Below, one piece after another: positions 8,275 to 10,157 of a stretch of DNA of 10,157 bases (positions are counted from its first letter, which is position 1; the number at the start of each line of letters is the position of its first letter). Source of the stretch: Pseudomonadota bacterium (lineage in GTDB: Bacteria; Pseudomonadota; Alphaproteobacteria; Rhizobiales; Rhizobiaceae). The translations under genes and the position numbers were made by a program. The notes under the pieces are model-generated. The model was not told where the DNA came from and ran no database searches. It saw only the letters and a program-made list of their open reading frames with translations. Where the stretch lies: assembly GCA_023419995.1 (NCBI GenBank), contig JAEZXF010000276.1, positions 1 through 10,157 of the forward strand. Reading direction: 5' to 3'.

Positions 8275-9288
8275 ATGAACCTGACCCGTAGAACCCTGAT
8301 GCTGGGCGCCGCCGCCCTGCCGCTGGTCAGCACCATCCGCTACGCCGGCGCGCAGTCGGCGGAGTTCAACTACAAGTACGCCAACAACCTGCCGCTCACG
8401 CACCCGATGAACGTGCGCGCGCAGGAGGCGGTGGACAAGATCCGCGAGGAGACCGGCGGCCGCGTCGCCATCCAGATCTTCCCGTCCAACCAGCTCGGCG
8501 CCGACACCGACATGCTGAGCCAGGTCCGCTCCGGCGGCGTCGAGTTCTTCACGCTGTCGCCGCTGATCCTGTCGACCCTGGTCGCCAACGCCTCGATCAG
8601 CGGCATCGGCTTCGCCTTCCCGAGCTACGACCAGGTCTGGCCGGCGATGGACGGCGAGCTCGGCGCCTATGTCCGCGGCGAGATCGAGAAGTCGAACCTC
8701 GTGGTGCTGGAGAAGATCTGGGACAACGGCTTCCGCCAGATCACCTCGTCGGTCGGCCCGATCAACTCCGCCGACGACCTCAAGGGCTTCAAGATCCGCG
8801 TGCCGGTGAGCCCGCTGTGGACCTCGATGTTCTCTGCCTTCGAATCCGCGCCCGCCTCGATCAACTTCGCCGAGGTCTATTCGGCGCTGCAGACCGGCAT
8901 CGTCGACGGTCAGGAGAACCCGCTCGCCATCATCGCGACGGCCAAGCTCTACGAGGTGCAGAAGTACCTGTCGGTCACCAACCACATGTGGGACGGCTTC
9001 TGGTTCCTCGCCAACAAGCGCGCCTGGGAGCGCATGCCCGAGGACGTACGCGAGATCGTCGCGAAGAACATCAACGAGGCGGCGGTCAACGAGCGCGCCG
9101 ACGTCGCGGCGCTCAACGCCACGCTGCGCGGCGAGCTCGAGTCCAACGGCATGACCATCAACGAGCCGGATACCGCCTCCTTCCGCAAGAAGCTGGCCGA
9201 CGCCGGCTTCTACGCCGAGTGGAAGAAGAACTTCGGCGACGATGCCTGGGCGATCCTCGAGAAGGCTGTCGGCACCACGCTCGGCTGA
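8275..9288 (+). CDS. dctP: TRAP transporter periplasmic substrate-binding protein (DctP family)
   Basis: Periplasmic solute receptor that captures the substrate and hands it to the adjacent QM permease; 337 residues, usual for the family. The N-terminus TRRTLMLGAAALP has a twin-arginine-like pair followed by a hydrophobic stretch. Signal peptidase cleavage is likely after AGA (about residue 26), so export may use Tat or Sec. Family motifs follow: PLTHPMN (about 40-46), FPSNQLGADTDML (about 63-75), GFKIRVP with Arg175, the residue that usually binds the substrate carboxylate, and INFAEVYSALQTGIVDGQENP (about 199-219). The ATG at 8275 follows AGGAGG by eight bases. The gene lies 37 bases after dctQM, clearly co-transcribed. 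The order QM then P is less common than P first. The retained Arg suggests a carboxylate ligand, consistent with feeding the acyl-CoA enzymes nearby. Confidence 0.93.
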   Translation: MNLTRRTLMLGAAALPLVSTIRYAGAQSAEFNYKYANNLPLTHPMNVRAQEAVDKIREETGGRVAIQIFPSNQLGADTDMLSQVRSGGVEFFTLSPLILSTLVANASISGIGFAFPSYDQVWPAMDGELGAYVRGEIEKSNLVVLEKIWDNGFRQITSSVGPINSADDLKGFKIRVPVSPLWTSMFSAFESAPASINFAEVYSALQTGIVDGQENPLAIIATAKLYEVQKYLSVTNHMWDGFWFLANKRAWERMPEDVREIVAKNINEAAVNERADVAALNATLRGELESNGMTINEPDTASFRKKLADAGFYAEWKKNFGDDAWAILEKAVGTTLG

Positions 9289-9311
9289 CCCCTCGGAACC
9301 CCGAAACGGCG

Positions 9312-9335
9312 GGGCGGGCTGCGTGCGGCCCGCCC
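9312..9335 (+). terminator. GC-rich hairpin between dctP and the SDR gene
   Basis: GGGCGGGC (9312-9319) pairs perfectly with GCCCGCCC (9328-9335). Two further pairs inside (one G-U) leave a CGTG tetraloop. It starts 23 bases after the dctP stop. No T-run follows, so it is more likely a partial terminator or an RNA stability element that reduces SDR expression relative to the transporter than a full stop. Confidence 0.45.
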
Positions 9336-9377
9336 GTCCGACCCAACGACACCGCCCGGCGGTGGAGGAGTGATGGC

Positions 9378-10157
9378 GTGAGCGGTCGTCTCAAGGGCAA
9401 ATCGGCCATCGTGTTCGGCGCCGGCTCGTCCGGGCCGGGCTGGGGCAACGGCAAGGCGGCGGCGGTGGCCTTCGCCCGCGAGGGCGCGCAGGTCGCCTGT
9501 GTCGACCTCGTCGCCGACGCGGCCCGCGAGACGGCCGACATCATCCGGAAGGAGGGCGGGACCGCGCTCGCGCTTGCCGCCGACGTCACCGACCTCGCCT
9601 CGGTCAGGGCCGCCGTCGCCGAGGCCGCCGCCGGTCTCGGCCGCATCGACATCCTGCACAACAATGTCGGCGTCACCCACATGGGCGGCCCCGTCGAGCT
9701 CGACGAGGAGAAGTTCCAGGCCGCGCTCGACCTCAACATCGGCCCGGTCTACCGCACGGCGAAGGCCGTGCTGCCCTACATGATCGAGGCGGGCGGCGGG
9801 GCGATCGTCAACATCTCGTCGCTGGCGGCGATCCGCTATGTCGGCTACCCCTACTTCGCCTACTACGCCACCAAGGCGGCGGTGAACCAGGCGACGGTGG
9901 CGCTGGCCATGCAGTATGCCCGCGCCGGCATCCGCGCCAACTGCATCATGCCCGGCCTGATCGACACGCCGCTGATCTACAAGCAGATCTCCGGCCAGTA
10001 TGCCTCGGCCGACGAGATGGTCGCCGCGCGCAACGCCATGGTGCCGATGGGCCGCATGGGCACGGCGTGGGACGTCGCCGCCGCCGCCGTCTTCCTCGCC
10101 TCCGACGAGGCGCGCTTCATCACCGGCGTCTGCCTGCCGGTCGACGGCGGGCAGAGC
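9378..10157 (+). CDS. Short-chain dehydrogenase/reductase (SDR), 3'-truncated by window edge
   Basis: Classical SDR, an NAD(P)-dependent oxidoreductase acting on a hydroxyl or keto group; 260 codons seen, open at the right edge. The last residues, LPVDGGQS, match the family C-terminus, so only a few residues are missing. Seen: Rossmann glycine motif GAGSSGPGWGNG (14-25), longer than the usual TGxxxGIG; Asp43 at the end of strand 2, favouring NAD(H); HNNVG (94-98) in place of NNAG; Ser148; and the catalytic Tyr162-x3-Lys166 (YYATK). The start is the GTG at 9378: ribosome site GGTGGAGGAG at 9361-9370, and VSGRLKGKSAIVFGAG aligns with SDR N-termini. An ATG at 9373 is out of frame and stops after two codons. 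It lies 89 bases after dctP on the same strand, probably the same operon. It could oxidise a hydroxyacyl-CoA or an alcohol in the pathway; the substrate is unknown. Confidence 0.92.
   Translation, partial: MSGRLKGKSAIVFGAGSSGPGWGNGKAAAVAFAREGAQVACVDLVADAARETADIIRKEGGTALALAADVTDLASVRAAVAEAAAGLGRIDILHNNVGVTHMGGPVELDEEKFQAALDLNIGPVYRTAKAVLPYMIEAGGGAIVNISSLAAIRYVGYPYFAYYATKAAVNQATVALAMQYARAGIRANCIMPGLIDTPLIYKQISGQYASADEMVAARNAMVPMGRMGTAWDVAAAAVFLASDEARFITGVCLPVDGGQS

Overview
The window is very GC-rich, dense coding DNA with strong G/C preference at third codon positions. Its gene families and layout (DctQM-fused TRAP transporter, biotin-dependent acyl-CoA carboxylase, acyl-CoA dehydrogenases, SDR) suggest an alphaproteobacterium, most likely of the Hyphomicrobiales (Rhizobiales) type. 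That taxon is an inference from style and families. No rRNA, tRNA or other marker gene is present to prove it.

Layout. A leftward operon starts at 4525 and runs off the left edge. It holds a carboxyltransferase (beta) subunit of the methylcrotonyl-/geranyl-CoA carboxylase type (4525-2906), an acyl-CoA dehydrogenase (2865-1711) and a biotin-carboxylase (alpha) subunit (1692-1, cut by the window edge before its biotin-carrier end). A 288-base divergent control region (4526-4813) separates it from a rightward acyl-CoA dehydrogenase gene (4814-5995). A 373-base non-coding stretch follows, with terminator-like hairpins and then a cluster of dyad-symmetric sites and a candidate -10 box. Next come a fused DctQ-DctM TRAP permease (6369-8237) and its periplasmic binding protein DctP (8275-9288). 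A hairpin-containing gap leads to a short-chain dehydrogenase (9378 to the right edge, missing only its last few residues).

How the genes fit together. The TRAP system probably imports an organic acid. After CoA activation by a ligase not seen here, one or both acyl-CoA dehydrogenases would make an alpha,beta-unsaturated acyl-CoA, and the two-subunit carboxylase would carboxylate it. This is the logic of the leucine/isovalerate (Liu) and acyclic terpenoid (Atu) pathways. The SDR would oxidise or reduce an alcohol or hydroxyacyl intermediate. The enoyl-CoA hydratase, HMG-CoA-lyase-type enzyme, ligase and regulator expected for such a pathway are absent and may lie outside the window. The substrate cannot be read from the sequence.

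The most interesting non-coding signal is a pair of near-identical dyads, GGTCCAT-N3-GTGGA, 83 bases apart upstream of the TRAP operon. The second overlaps a TATAGT -10-like box. The same half-sites with one base less spacing form a perfect 12-base palindrome in the divergent control region.
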